In this document: in pieces, positions 54,670-63,482 of the stretch | Position numbering within the stretch: the stretch's first letter is position 1 | How the letters are laid out: each line of letters opens with the position of its first letter | Assembly: GCF_014257025.1 (NCBI RefSeq) | Contig: NZ_JACMSF010000004.1 | Span: 62,001-126,000 of the forward strand | Direction of reading: 5' to 3' | Source: Streptomyces cupreus | GTDB lineage: Bacteria > Actinomycetota > Actinomycetes > Streptomycetales > Streptomycetaceae | Length of the DNA: 64,000 nt | Translations under genes and position numbers: made by a program | The notes under the pieces: model-generated | Database searches by the model: none | Seen by the model: the letters and a program-made list of their open reading frames with translations, nothing else | What the model was told of the DNA's origin: nothing

Positions 54670-55935
54670 ATGAAACTGACGGTGGTCGGCGGAGGCTCGA
54701 CCTACACCCCCGAACTCGTGGACGGCTTCGCCCGGTTGAGGGACACCCTGCCGGTGCGGGAGCTGGTCCTGGTGGACCTGGCGGCCGAGCGCCTCGAACT
54801 GGTCGGCGGCCTGGCCCGCCGGATCTTCGCCCGACAGGGCCACCCGGGACGGGTGGTCACGACGGACGACCTGGACCGGGCGGTGGAGGACGCCGACGCC
54901 GTGCTGCTCCAGCTCCGCGTCGGCGGCCAGGCGGCCCGGAACGAGGACGAGACCTGGCCGCTGGAGTGCGGCTGCGTCGGCCAGGAGACGACCGGCGCGG
55001 GCGGCCTGGCGAAGGCGCTGCGGACGGTGCCGGTGGTGCTGGACATCGCCGAACGGGTCCGGCGGGCCAACCCGCGCGCGTGGATCATCGACTTCACCAA
55101 CCCGGTGGGGATCGTGACCCGGGCCCTGCTCCAGGCGGGGCACCGGGCGGTCGGGCTGTGCAACGTGGCGATCGGATTCCAGCGCAGGTTCGCGGACCTG
55201 CTCGGGGTCGCCCCGGTGGACGTCCATCTGGACCACGTGGGTCTGAACCACCTCACCTGGGAGACGGCCGTACGGCTGGGCGGCCCGGAGGGCGAGAACG
55301 TCCTGCCCAAACTGCTGGCCGAGCACGGCGAGGGCATAGCGGACGCCCTCCATCTCCCACGCGCGGTACTGGACCGCCTCGGCGTGGTCCCCTCCTACTA
55401 CCTGCGCTACTACTACGCCCACGACGAGGTCGTACGAGAACTGCGTACGAAGCCCTCGCGGGCGGTCGAAGTGGCGGAGATGGAACGGCAGTTGCTGAAG
55501 CTGTACGCCGACCCGGCGCTGGACGAGAAGCCGGAGCTGCTGGCCCGCCGGGGCGGGGCGTACTACTCGGAGGCCGCGGTGGATCTGGCGGCGGCGCTGC
55601 TGGGCGGGGGCGGGAGTCCGTACCAGGTGGTGAACACGTACAACAACGGCACGCTGCCCTTCCTCCCGGACGACGCGGTGGTGGAGGTGCAGGCCGCGAT
55701 GGGCCCGCAGGGCGCGGCGCCATTGCCGGTGCCGGAGGTGGATCCGCTGTACGCGGGGCTGATGGCGAACGTGACGGCCTACGAGCACCTGGCGCTGGAG
55801 GCGGCGCTGCGGGGCGGCCGGGACCGGGTGTTCCGGGCACTGCTCGCGCACCCGCTGATCGGCCAGTACGAGTACGCCGAGGTCCTCACCGACCGGCTGA
55901 TCGCGCACAACCGGGAGCACCTCGCGTGGGCGTGA
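54670..55935 (+). CDS. csnH: GH4 glycosidase (6-phospho-beta-glucosidase-like)
   Basis: A 421-residue NAD- and metal-dependent GH4 hydrolase. The NAD site is GGGSTYTPEL (7-16), DFTNP (141-145) and the metal ligands Cys164 (GLCNVAIGF) and His194 (GLNHLTW) are present, with YNNGTLPFLP near the C-terminus. In the csn cluster it should split glucosamine-containing oligosaccharides, or their phosphorylated forms, in the cytoplasm. Eight bases after csnG. Confidence 0.9.
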   Translation: MKLTVVGGGSTYTPELVDGFARLRDTLPVRELVLVDLAAERLELVGGLARRIFARQGHPGRVVTTDDLDRAVEDADAVLLQLRVGGQAARNEDETWPLECGCVGQETTGAGGLAKALRTVPVVLDIAERVRRANPRAWIIDFTNPVGIVTRALLQAGHRAVGLCNVAIGFQRRFADLLGVAPVDVHLDHVGLNHLTWETAVRLGGPEGENVLPKLLAEHGEGIADALHLPRAVLDRLGVVPSYYLRYYYAHDEVVRELRTKPSRAVEVAEMERQLLKLYADPALDEKPELLARRGGAYYSEAAVDLAAALLGGGGSPYQVVNTYNNGTLPFLPDDAVVEVQAAMGPQGAAPLPVPEVDPLYAGLMANVTAYEHLALEAALRGGRDRVFRALLAHPLIGQYEYAEVLTDRLIAHNREHLAWA

Positions 55936-56897
55936 CGGGCACTGTTCTCGCCGTCGACGCGGGGAACAGCAAGACCGACGTGGCGGTGGTCACGGCCGAC
56001 GGGGAGGTCATCGGAACGGCACGAGGAGGCGGGTTCCGGCCGCCGGCGGTCGGGGTGACGGCGGCGGTGGACAAGGTCGCGGACGCGGTGGGGCGGGCCT
56101 TCGCCGAGGCAGGTGTGGACTCGGTGACCCATGTGTCAGCATGCCTGGCCAACGCGGACCTCCCGGTGGAGGAGGAACAGCTGGCGGCCGCGCTGCACGC
56201 GCGCGCGTGGGGAACGACGGTCGGCGTCCGCAACGACACGTTCGCGATCCTGCGGGCGGGGGTGGCCGAGCCACGAGGCGTGGCCGTCGTCTGCGGGGCA
56301 GGCATCAACTGCGTAGGCATGCTCCCGAACGGCCGCACGGCCCGCTTCCCCGCGCTGGGTCGCATCTCCGGTGACTGGGGCGGGGGTTGGGGCCTGGCGG
56401 AGGAGGCCCTGTGGCACGCGGCAAGGGCGGAGGACGGCCGGGGCGCGCCGACGGCACTGGCGTCCGCACTACCGGCCCACTTCGGCCTGGGGTCGATGCA
56501 GGCCCTGATAGAGGCCCTGCACCTGGAACACATCCCCCAGTCCCGCCGCCACGAACTGACCCCGGTCCTCTTCACGACGGCCACGGAGGGCGACCCGGTG
56601 GCCCGCTCCCTGGTCGACCGCCTGGCGGAGGAGGTGGTCGCGATGGCAACGGTGGCCCTGACGAGACTGGACCTCCTGACGGAGGAGACCCCGGTGATCC
56701 TGGGCGGCAGCGTCCTGGCGGCCCACCACCCCCAACTGGACGACGCCATACGGAACTTGCTGACATCACGAGCCCCAAAGGCAGTACCCCGAGTGGTGAC
56801 GGCACCTCCGGTGGTGGGCGCCGTGCTGCTGGGGTTGGACCGGGTGGGGGCGAAGGTGGGGGCGGAGAGAAGGGTGAGGGCGTACTACGAGCGGTAA
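55932..56897 (+). CDS. csnK: BadF/BadG-type sugar kinase (N-acetylglucosamine kinase-like)
   Basis: A 321-residue ASKHA kinase. GTG 55932 overlaps the csnH stop (GTGA); GTG 55926 is the alternative. Phosphate-binding loop VDAGNSKTDVAV, the glycine loop GVAVVCGAGINCVG and ISGDWGGGWGLAEEAL are family hallmarks. It probably phosphorylates glucosamine or its oligosaccharide produced by the pathway. Last gene of the cluster; a fragment of the dispersed intergenic repeat (56905-56920) follows. Confidence 0.9.
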   Translation: MTGTVLAVDAGNSKTDVAVVTADGEVIGTARGGGFRPPAVGVTAAVDKVADAVGRAFAEAGVDSVTHVSACLANADLPVEEEQLAAALHARAWGTTVGVRNDTFAILRAGVAEPRGVAVVCGAGINCVGMLPNGRTARFPALGRISGDWGGGWGLAEEALWHAARAEDGRGAPTALASALPAHFGLGSMQALIEALHLEHIPQSRRHELTPVLFTTATEGDPVARSLVDRLAEEVVAMATVALTRLDLLTEETPVILGGSVLAAHHPQLDDAIRNLLTSRAPKAVPRVVTAPPVVGAVLLGLDRVGAKVGAERRVRAYYER

Positions 56898-56904
56898 AAC
56901 TCCC

Positions 56905-56920
56905 TTCAGCCCGTCCGGCG
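56905..56920. repeat. fragment of dispersed intergenic repeat
   Basis: TTCAGCCCGTCCGGCG matches the end of the repeats at 3687-3815 and 40186-40285. Only this end is present. Confidence 0.5.
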
Positions 56921-57104
56921 GGGGCGAACCAGGACCCGGCGTACCCCCAACGCACCCCCCACCGGAACCGAACCGATTCGCTGGGCGTATTCATGGGCAG
57001 GGGGTGATCCGGGATACTGCAAGGCCGCCGGCGGACCCACCGTGACGAATGTCAGTCCCGCCAGTGATACTTGCGGGCGACGGATGACCATGGGGGAGGT
57101 CGAA

Positions 57105-58529
57105 GTGACACAGCCGACGAAGAGCAGCACAGCACCACCGGGCCCCGGCGTACCCACCATGCCGTCGGTACCGCCACAGCAGGCCCGGCCGACACCCCCC
57201 ACACCCCCGGAAACACGTCGCACCGCCTTCGCCGAGGGCCTCGACCGACTCCGCGCCGCCGCCACCACGGAACCAGGCCGGCTCCGCATCATCGGCGCCG
57301 TACTCGCCCTGCTGGTCGTAGCCTTCGGCGCCGTCACCGCCTGGCAGGTCACCGACCGCACGGCAGCCGCCGACGACGTCCTGCACAGCAGCCAGCCCCT
57401 GAGCAACGACGCCGCCGACATCTACCGCTCGCTCGCCGACGCCAACACCGCCGCCTCCAGCGGCTTCCTGGCCGGCCGCGCGGAGACCGGCGTCAACCGC
57501 GTCCGCTACGAGAAGGGCATCAGCACAGCCGCGGAGAAACTCGTCAACGCCGCGGCCAACTCCGACCCCGACTCCCCGTCCGCCGCGACGATCGCCGAGC
57601 TCAACCGCCTGCTGCCGGAGTACAAGGGCCTGGTCGAGCAGGCCCGGACGTACAACCGCCAGGGCTTCCCGGTCGGCGGCGCCTATCTGCGGTACGCCAA
57701 CGAGAAGATGCAGCAGGAGATGCTCCCGGCCGCGGAGGATCTCTACAAGAAGGAGAACCAGCGGCTGCGCGACGACTACGACGGCGCCACCCCGTACCCC
57801 TGGGCCGCGATAGCCCTCGGCGTCCTCGCGCTCGCCGCCCTCGCCTGGGCCCAGCACCGCAACTACCGCCGCACCAACCGCGTCCTGAACCACGGCCTGG
57901 TCGCCGCCACGGCCACCGCTACGGTGGTCCTGCTGTGGCTGGTCGTCGGCCACAGCGTGGCCCGCGCGAGCCTGAACGACTCCTACGACCACGGCGTCCG
58001 CTCGTTGAACGTCCTGCACGACGCCCGGATCGCCTCCCTGAAGGCCCGCGGCAACGAGAACCTGACGCTGGTCTCCCGCGGCGCCGAGACGAAGAAGGTC
58101 GGCGAGGAGACGTACGACGCCTACGACTACGACTTCCAGCAGGACATGGACACCCTCGGCAAGGGCCTCGCCCTCGCGGAGCAGCTCGCCGACGACGAGG
58201 CGGGCGAGCAGCCGGTCACCGCGGCCGTGGGGAACATGACGGAGTGGAAGAAGCGCCACTCGGCCGCCCGCGCGGAGGACGAGAACGGCGAGTACCAGCA
58301 GGCGCTGGACAAGGTGATCGGCGCCAAGGGCACGACCGGCGAGTGCTTCGACAGCGTCGACGCCAACCTCGCCACCGCGCTGAAGCACGAGACGACCGAG
58401 TTCAAGGCGGCGGCCGGCGACGGCCTGGACGCGATGTCGGGGCTGTCCATCGGCGCCGCGGTCCTCGCCGTCCTGGGCGCGGCCGGCGCGGTCCTGGGCA
58501 TCGGCCGCAGGCTGTCGGAGTACCGGTGA
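57105..58529 (+). CDS. glnX: GlnX-like membrane sensor protein
   Basis: A 474-residue protein from GTG 57105 (GGGGAGG six bases upstream). It has a Pro-rich cytoplasmic N-terminus, four membrane helices (about 62-82, 231-250, 265-287, 445-468) and two extracytoplasmic helical domains, the layout of mycobacterial GlnX (Rv0412c). In mycobacteria GlnX relays occupancy of the amino-acid-binding protein GlnH to the kinase PknG. The same gene order follows here, so I assign the same role by context and topology; sequence identity cannot be measured here. Confidence 0.8.
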   Translation: MTQPTKSSTAPPGPGVPTMPSVPPQQARPTPPTPPETRRTAFAEGLDRLRAAATTEPGRLRIIGAVLALLVVAFGAVTAWQVTDRTAAADDVLHSSQPLSNDAADIYRSLADANTAASSGFLAGRAETGVNRVRYEKGISTAAEKLVNAAANSDPDSPSAATIAELNRLLPEYKGLVEQARTYNRQGFPVGGAYLRYANEKMQQEMLPAAEDLYKKENQRLRDDYDGATPYPWAAIALGVLALAALAWAQHRNYRRTNRVLNHGLVAATATATVVLLWLVVGHSVARASLNDSYDHGVRSLNVLHDARIASLKARGNENLTLVSRGAETKKVGEETYDAYDYDFQQDMDTLGKGLALAEQLADDEAGEQPVTAAVGNMTEWKKRHSAARAEDENGEYQQALDKVIGAKGTTGECFDSVDANLATALKHETTEFKAAAGDGLDAMSGLSIGAAVLAVLGAAGAVLGIGRRLSEYR

Positions 58530-58537
58530 GAGGGGGC

Positions 58538-59587
58538 ATGACGATGCACGCACGACGTCTGCGGGCCAGCCTGAGGGGCTGGGGCGGAGTGGGAGCGATG
58601 ACGGCCGTGTGCGCCCTGGCGGTGGTGCTCGCGCTGCTGCTGCCGCTCACCCAGGCCTCCGGCGACGGCAGCACCGGCACCGGCGGCCCGGGGATCGCCA
58701 AGGGCACCCACGCCCGCGCCGAGGAGGAGTGCACGGACCCGGAGAAGCAGACGCTCTCCCCGTCCGGCGCCGACGGCCCCACCATCGAGGCGATCAAGAA
58801 CCGGCAGGGCGAGAAGCGCAAACTGATCGTCGGCGTCGACCAGAACAGCTACCGCTGGGGCTACCGCAACCCCAACAGCACCGGCACCGCAGAGCTGGAG
58901 GGCTTCGACATCGACCTGGTGCACCGCATCGCCGAGGACATCCTCGGCGACCCGAACGCCGTGCAGTTCAAGGCGATCCCCACCAACCAGCGCATCCCGG
59001 CGATCCAGGAGGGCCGGGTCGACATGGTGGTCCGCACCATGACGATCAACTGCGACCGGCTCACCGACGTCGCCTTCTCCGCTCCCTACTTCAAGACCGG
59101 CCAGCAGGTCCTCGCCCCCAAGTCCTCGGACATCAAGGGCTACGACGACACCCTCGCCGAGCGGAAGATATGCACCGCGGAGGGTTCGACGGCGTACTCC
59201 ACGCTGGAGCAGGGCCAGAAGGACGGCGACCTGCCCGCCTCCGCCGACATCTCCAACACCGTCCCCAACCAGCTCGACTGCCTGGTCCGGCTCCAACTCG
59301 GCGAGGTGGACGCGGTGGTGACCGACGGCGCCCTCGCCGCGAGCCAGGCCGCGCAGGACCCGACGGTCGAGCTGAAGGGCGCGGCGTTCACCACCGAGTA
59401 CTACGGCGTGGCGATGAAGAAGGACGCCGATGATCTGGTACGCCGGGTCAACCAGATCCTGGTGGACTACCGCAAGGACACCTCCGGCGGCTGGCAGGCG
59501 TCGTACGACAAGTGGCTATCGGCGACACTGGGAACGGAGGCTGCGGATTCGGAGCCGCCCGCACCGCAGTACCTCCGCAAGAGCTGA
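58538..59587 (+). CDS. glnH: amino-acid (glutamate/aspartate-type) binding protein GlnH
   Basis: A 349-residue periplasmic-binding-protein fold of family 3. Core sequences are KRKLIVGVDQNSYRWGYRN, LEGFDIDLVHRIAEDILGD, KAIPTNQRIPAIQEGRVDMV and YFKTGQQVL. The N-terminal hydrophobic segment (about 20-40, AVVLALLLPLTQASG) lacks a lipobox cysteine at the expected position, unlike mycobacterial GlnH, so it is either released or anchored by an uncleaved signal. ATG 58538 has AGAGGGGG upstream. No ABC permease lies beside it, in line with a sensing, not uptake, role. Confidence 0.87.
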   Translation: MTMHARRLRASLRGWGGVGAMTAVCALAVVLALLLPLTQASGDGSTGTGGPGIAKGTHARAEEECTDPEKQTLSPSGADGPTIEAIKNRQGEKRKLIVGVDQNSYRWGYRNPNSTGTAELEGFDIDLVHRIAEDILGDPNAVQFKAIPTNQRIPAIQEGRVDMVVRTMTINCDRLTDVAFSAPYFKTGQQVLAPKSSDIKGYDDTLAERKICTAEGSTAYSTLEQGQKDGDLPASADISNTVPNQLDCLVRLQLGEVDAVVTDGALAASQAAQDPTVELKGAAFTTEYYGVAMKKDADDLVRRVNQILVDYRKDTSGGWQASYDKWLSATLGTEAADSEPPAPQYLRKS

Positions 59588-59664
59588 ACCGGACTCACCG
59601 GATTCACCGGATTCACTGAGAAACAACACCCCCAGCCACACAACACAGCAGCGAGAGGTGATCG

Positions 59665-60999
59665 ATGGGCGTCACGGGACCCCCCGGGCCGGTGATGGAC
59701 CGGGACGAGGTGGACCGTGCGCTGGCGCGGCTCGGCGCGGAGCACGAGGCGATCGAGACCTCGCTGCTCGCCCTCCAGGACCACGCGGGCCGCAGACTCC
59801 TCGAAGGCGCCGAACTCACCGGCGTCACCAAGGAGCGCTGGACGGCCGCGGAGGCCTCGATCACGCTGCTGTGGGCCTACTTCGACGCCTACACGGCGGC
59901 CCTGCGCGGCGCCCGTGAGATCCGCTCCCGGCGCCGCTGGTCCAGCCGCGAGGACCTGGTGGAGCTGACCGAGCTGCTGCGCGGCGAGTCCGTCACGGTC
60001 GCCGGTTCCGCCACGGCGACCGCCAACGCGCCGACGCTGCACGGCGGTTCGGGCAAGCTGAGCGAGCGTTTCTCGCTGGTCACGCTGGTGGACCGGATGA
60101 ACGAGCTGTACGCGACGAGCCTGGACATGGTCGTCGCCGCCGACGCGGTGTGGTCGGCGCTGCCCGCCCGGATCGATTTACTGGCCGCGGAGCTCCAGCG
60201 CACCCGCAGGCTCGCGCACTCCGTGGGCGTACGCCCGGGCGAGCACCCGGCGGGCGACGACCTGGAGCGCATCACGCGCACGCTGACGAACCTGCGCGAG
60301 CAGGTGGTGTCCGACCCGCTGGCCTTCTGGCGCCCCGCGCCCGGGAGTTCGGCCCCCGGTGGCGGCAAGCCGGACACCACGGTCTACGACCGTGAGGCGC
60401 GCGCCCTGGAGGACGTGCGCCGGGAGATCGACGCCGTGCTCACCGTCCGCCAGGACGCCGAGGCCCGTCTGGTGAAGCTGCGGGACGTGCTCTCCCGCGC
60501 GGACCGCACCCTCGCCGAGGCACGCACCGCGCGCGGCGAGGTGCTGGCGAAGATCGCCGCCACCGAGGTGCCGGTCGTCAGCGGCCCGCCGACCGTGCTC
60601 CAGGAGCAGTTGGCGACGGCCGCCGAGTACCGCAGACACGCCCAGTGGCACCGGCTGTCCCCGCTGCTCGAGTCGTTGGAGCAGAAGGCGGAGGACGAAC
60701 TGCTGCGCGCCCGCGAGTCGTTGACCGCGGTCACCGCGCCGCTCGCGGTCCGCGCCGAGCTGCGCGGCCGTCTGGACGCGTACAAGGCGAAGGTCGCCCG
60801 GCACGGCCTCGCCGAGGACCCGTTCCTCATCGAGCGGTACGACGCGGCCCGCCGCATGCTGTGGAGCGCGCCCTGCGACCTGCGCGTCGCGGAACAGGCC
60901 GTCCTGCGCTACCAGCGGGCGGCCGCCGAACTGCTGGGTGCCCCGCGCGTGCCGGAGCAGGGCGGTCCGGAGGATCGTCGGGGGGAGACGAGGTCATGA
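59665..60999 (+). CDS. coiled-coil protein in pknG operon
   Basis: A 444-residue, mostly helical cytoplasmic protein. Heptad-rich stretches (ARALEDVRREIDAVLTVRQD, SRADRTLAEARTARGEVLAK) suggest long coiled coils. No catalytic motif. Its stop overlaps the pknG ATG (ATGA), so they are coupled, and the protein is likely a scaffold or substrate for the kinase. Mycobacterial glnH-pknG lacks such an intervening gene, so this is a Streptomyces feature. Confidence 0.78.
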   Translation: MGVTGPPGPVMDRDEVDRALARLGAEHEAIETSLLALQDHAGRRLLEGAELTGVTKERWTAAEASITLLWAYFDAYTAALRGAREIRSRRRWSSREDLVELTELLRGESVTVAGSATATANAPTLHGGSGKLSERFSLVTLVDRMNELYATSLDMVVAADAVWSALPARIDLLAAELQRTRRLAHSVGVRPGEHPAGDDLERITRTLTNLREQVVSDPLAFWRPAPGSSAPGGGKPDTTVYDREARALEDVRREIDAVLTVRQDAEARLVKLRDVLSRADRTLAEARTARGEVLAKIAATEVPVVSGPPTVLQEQLATAAEYRRHAQWHRLSPLLESLEQKAEDELLRARESLTAVTAPLAVRAELRGRLDAYKAKVARHGLAEDPFLIERYDAARRMLWSAPCDLRVAEQAVLRYQRAAAELLGAPRVPEQGGPEDRRGETRS

Positions 61000-63479
61000 G
61001 TCAGGCACAGCAGACCTGCCAGCGGCCCGGCTGCGGCGGTACGTACGAGGACGTGGGCGGCGGCGAGCTGTACTGCGACACCTGCGGTCTGGCCCCGGTC
61101 GTCTCCACCTCGGGCATCGTCGGCTCCACACCCACCGGGGTGACGGGCGGCGGCAAGGGCGGCTCGGGCAGCGGCAGTTCCCGCTCCAGCAGCCGCAGCA
61201 GCTCTCGTACGTCCTCGCAGTCGTCGAAGTCGCGCCGCTCGGTGTCCGGGCGGCTCTCCCGCTCCCTGTCGGGCCGTTCCACCGGCCGCTCGGTGTCGGT
61301 GCGCAGCTCCGGCTCCGCCGCCGGCAGCTCCGGGCGTGGCCGGCTCGGCGTCGGTCTGGTGGATGTGCCGGACGTGCCGCGGCCCGACCCGCGCGCGATG
61401 GTGCTGGACAACCCCGAGGTGCCCGAGCGCAAGCGGTTCTGCTCCCGCTCGGACTGCGGGGCGCCGGTGGGCCGGGCGCGCGGTGAGAGGCCGGGCCGTA
61501 CGGAGGGCTTCTGCACCAAGTGCGGCCACCCGTACTCCTTCATCCCGAAGCTGAAGTCGGGCGATGTGGTGCACGGCCAGTACGAGGTCGTGGGCTGTCT
61601 GGCGCACGGCGGTCTCGGCTGGATCTACCTCGCCGTGGACCGCGCCGTCTCCGACCGCTGGGTGGTCCTCAAGGGCCTGCTGGACACCGGCGACCAGGAC
61701 GCCATGGCCGCCGCGATCTCCGAGCGGCGCTTCCTCGCGGAGATCGAGCACGCCAACATCGTGCGGATCTACAACTTCGTCGAGCACCTGGACCAGCGCA
61801 CGGGCTCCCTCGACGGCTACATCGTGATGGAGTACGTCGGCGGCAAGTCCCTCAAGGAGATCGCCAACGACCGCCGCACCACGACCGGCAAGCGCGATCC
61901 GCTGCCGGTGGAGCAGGCATGCGCCTACGGCATCGAGGCCCTGGAGGCGCTCGGCCATCTGCACAGCCGCAACCTGCTGTACTGCGACTTCAAGGTCGAC
62001 AACGCCATCCAGACCGAGAGCCAGCTCAAGCTCATCGACATGGGCGCCGTGCGCAGGATGGACGACGAGGAGTCGGCCATCTACGGCACGGTGGGCTACC
62101 AGGCGCCAGAGGTCGCCGAGGTCGGCCCCTCGGTGGCCAGCGACCTCTACACGGTCGCCCGCACCCTGGCCGTGCTCACCTTCGACTTCCAGGGCTACAC
62201 GAACGTCTTCGTGGACTCCCTTCCCGACCCGGACAACATCGAGGTCTTCCGGCAGTACGAGTCCTTCTACCGGCTCCTGGTCCGGGCGACGGACCCGGAC
62301 CCGGCCCGCCGGTTCGCCTCCGCGCAGGAGATGGCGGAGCAGCTGACGGGCGTGCTCCGGGAGGTCGTATCGCTTCAGACGGGCCGGGCGCGGCCCGCGC
62401 TGTCGACACTGTTCGGGCCCGAAGTGAAGGTCACGGACACGGAGTTGTTCCCGAAGCTCGACGGTGAGGTCTCCCGGCTGGGGGCACGCGGCCGAACCGC
62501 AGCCACTGCCCCCGCCCCCGCCCTGTCCGGCAGCATGGTCAGGCCCGTCCCCACCCCCGCCGCGGCCCTCGCCCTGCCCGTGCCGCACGTGGACCCGGGT
62601 GATCCCAACGCCGGTTTCCTCGCGGGCCTGATGACCTCCGCGCCCGCCGAACTCGTCAGCGCGCTCGCCGCCGCCCCGGCGCCCTCCACCGAGACCCGGC
62701 TGCGACAGGTGCGGGCCTGGCTGGAGAACGGCGACGCGGGCACCGCCCACCAGACCCTGCTCCAGTTGGAGGCCGAACGGCCGGACGACTGGCGGGTGGT
62801 CTGGTACCGGGGCGTGGCCGCGCTGGTGACCGGCGATCAGGAGGGCGCCGCGCTCGCCTTCGACGCGATCTACGACGCCTTCCCCGGCGAGCCCGCGCCC
62901 AAGCTGGCCCTCGGCCTGTGCGCGGAGGTGCTCGGGCAGTTGGACAACGCCGCCGAGTACTACCGCCTGGTCTGGTCGACCGACCCGAGCTATGTGAGCG
63001 CCGCGTTCGGCCTGGCTCGCGTCCAGCTCGCCGGCAGTGACCGGCTCGGCGCCGTCAGAACGCTGGAGTCGGTGCCGGAGAGCTCCATCCACTACACGGC
63101 CGCGCGCGTGGCCGCCGTACGGGCGCGGCTGCGGCAGCGCACCGTCGTCGGCAGTGACGTACCGTTCCTGGACGACCTGACCGCGGCCGCGGGCCAGGTG
63201 GAGGCGCTTCAGGCTTACGGTCTGGACCCGGCGCGCCGCGAGCAGTTGGCGGCGGAGGTGCTCGGCTGTGCGCTGGACTGGATACTCTCCGGTGGCCAAG
63301 GTTCCGTCCCCACCGCCGCCGGGGGACGGTTGCTGCTCGGCAGCGGCCTGGACGAGCGGGGACTGCGGTTCGGCCTGGAGCGTTCGTACCGCACGCTGGC
63401 CCGGCTCGCGCAGGGCGGCGAGGAGAGGATCGACCTGGTGGAACGTGCCAACCGTTACCGCCCCCGGACGTGGGTGTAG
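60996..63479 (+). CDS. pknG: PknG-type Ser/Thr kinase with zinc ribbons and TPR domain
   Basis: An 827-residue soluble kinase starting at ATG 60996. Order: an N-terminal zinc ribbon (Cys8, 13, 27, 30), a 60-residue Ser/Arg-rich stretch (54-112), the rubredoxin-like zinc site (Cys149, 154, 173, 176), then the kinase with loop LAHGGLGWIYLA, Lys226, CDFKVDN (Asp331) and DMG at 348-350, and a C-terminal TPR domain (about 690-820). QYEVVGCLAHGGLGWIYLA is the PknG signature. The first zinc ribbon and Ser/Arg stretch are extra relative to mycobacterial PknG. In mycobacteria PknG phosphorylates the FHA protein GarA to set glutamate and TCA-cycle flux. Next gene is a PP2C phosphatase. Confidence 0.93.
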   Translation: MSQAQQTCQRPGCGGTYEDVGGGELYCDTCGLAPVVSTSGIVGSTPTGVTGGGKGGSGSGSSRSSSRSSSRTSSQSSKSRRSVSGRLSRSLSGRSTGRSVSVRSSGSAAGSSGRGRLGVGLVDVPDVPRPDPRAMVLDNPEVPERKRFCSRSDCGAPVGRARGERPGRTEGFCTKCGHPYSFIPKLKSGDVVHGQYEVVGCLAHGGLGWIYLAVDRAVSDRWVVLKGLLDTGDQDAMAAAISERRFLAEIEHANIVRIYNFVEHLDQRTGSLDGYIVMEYVGGKSLKEIANDRRTTTGKRDPLPVEQACAYGIEALEALGHLHSRNLLYCDFKVDNAIQTESQLKLIDMGAVRRMDDEESAIYGTVGYQAPEVAEVGPSVASDLYTVARTLAVLTFDFQGYTNVFVDSLPDPDNIEVFRQYESFYRLLVRATDPDPARRFASAQEMAEQLTGVLREVVSLQTGRARPALSTLFGPEVKVTDTELFPKLDGEVSRLGARGRTAATAPAPALSGSMVRPVPTPAAALALPVPHVDPGDPNAGFLAGLMTSAPAELVSALAAAPAPSTETRLRQVRAWLENGDAGTAHQTLLQLEAERPDDWRVVWYRGVAALVTGDQEGAALAFDAIYDAFPGEPAPKLALGLCAEVLGQLDNAAEYYRLVWSTDPSYVSAAFGLARVQLAGSDRLGAVRTLESVPESSIHYTAARVAAVRARLRQRTVVGSDVPFLDDLTAAAGQVEALQAYGLDPARREQLAAEVLGCALDWILSGGQGSVPTAAGGRLLLGSGLDERGLRFGLERSYRTLARLAQGGEERIDLVERANRYRPRTWV

Positions 63480-63482
63480 TTG

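Noticed and set aside
54670..56897. Alternative reading as a cellobiose (ceb) or chitobiose (das) uptake cluster
   Set aside because: Gene order ROK, binding protein, two permeases, GH4 hydrolase and BadF kinase fits csnR-K; das and ceb clusters have GntR or LacI regulators and other hydrolases.
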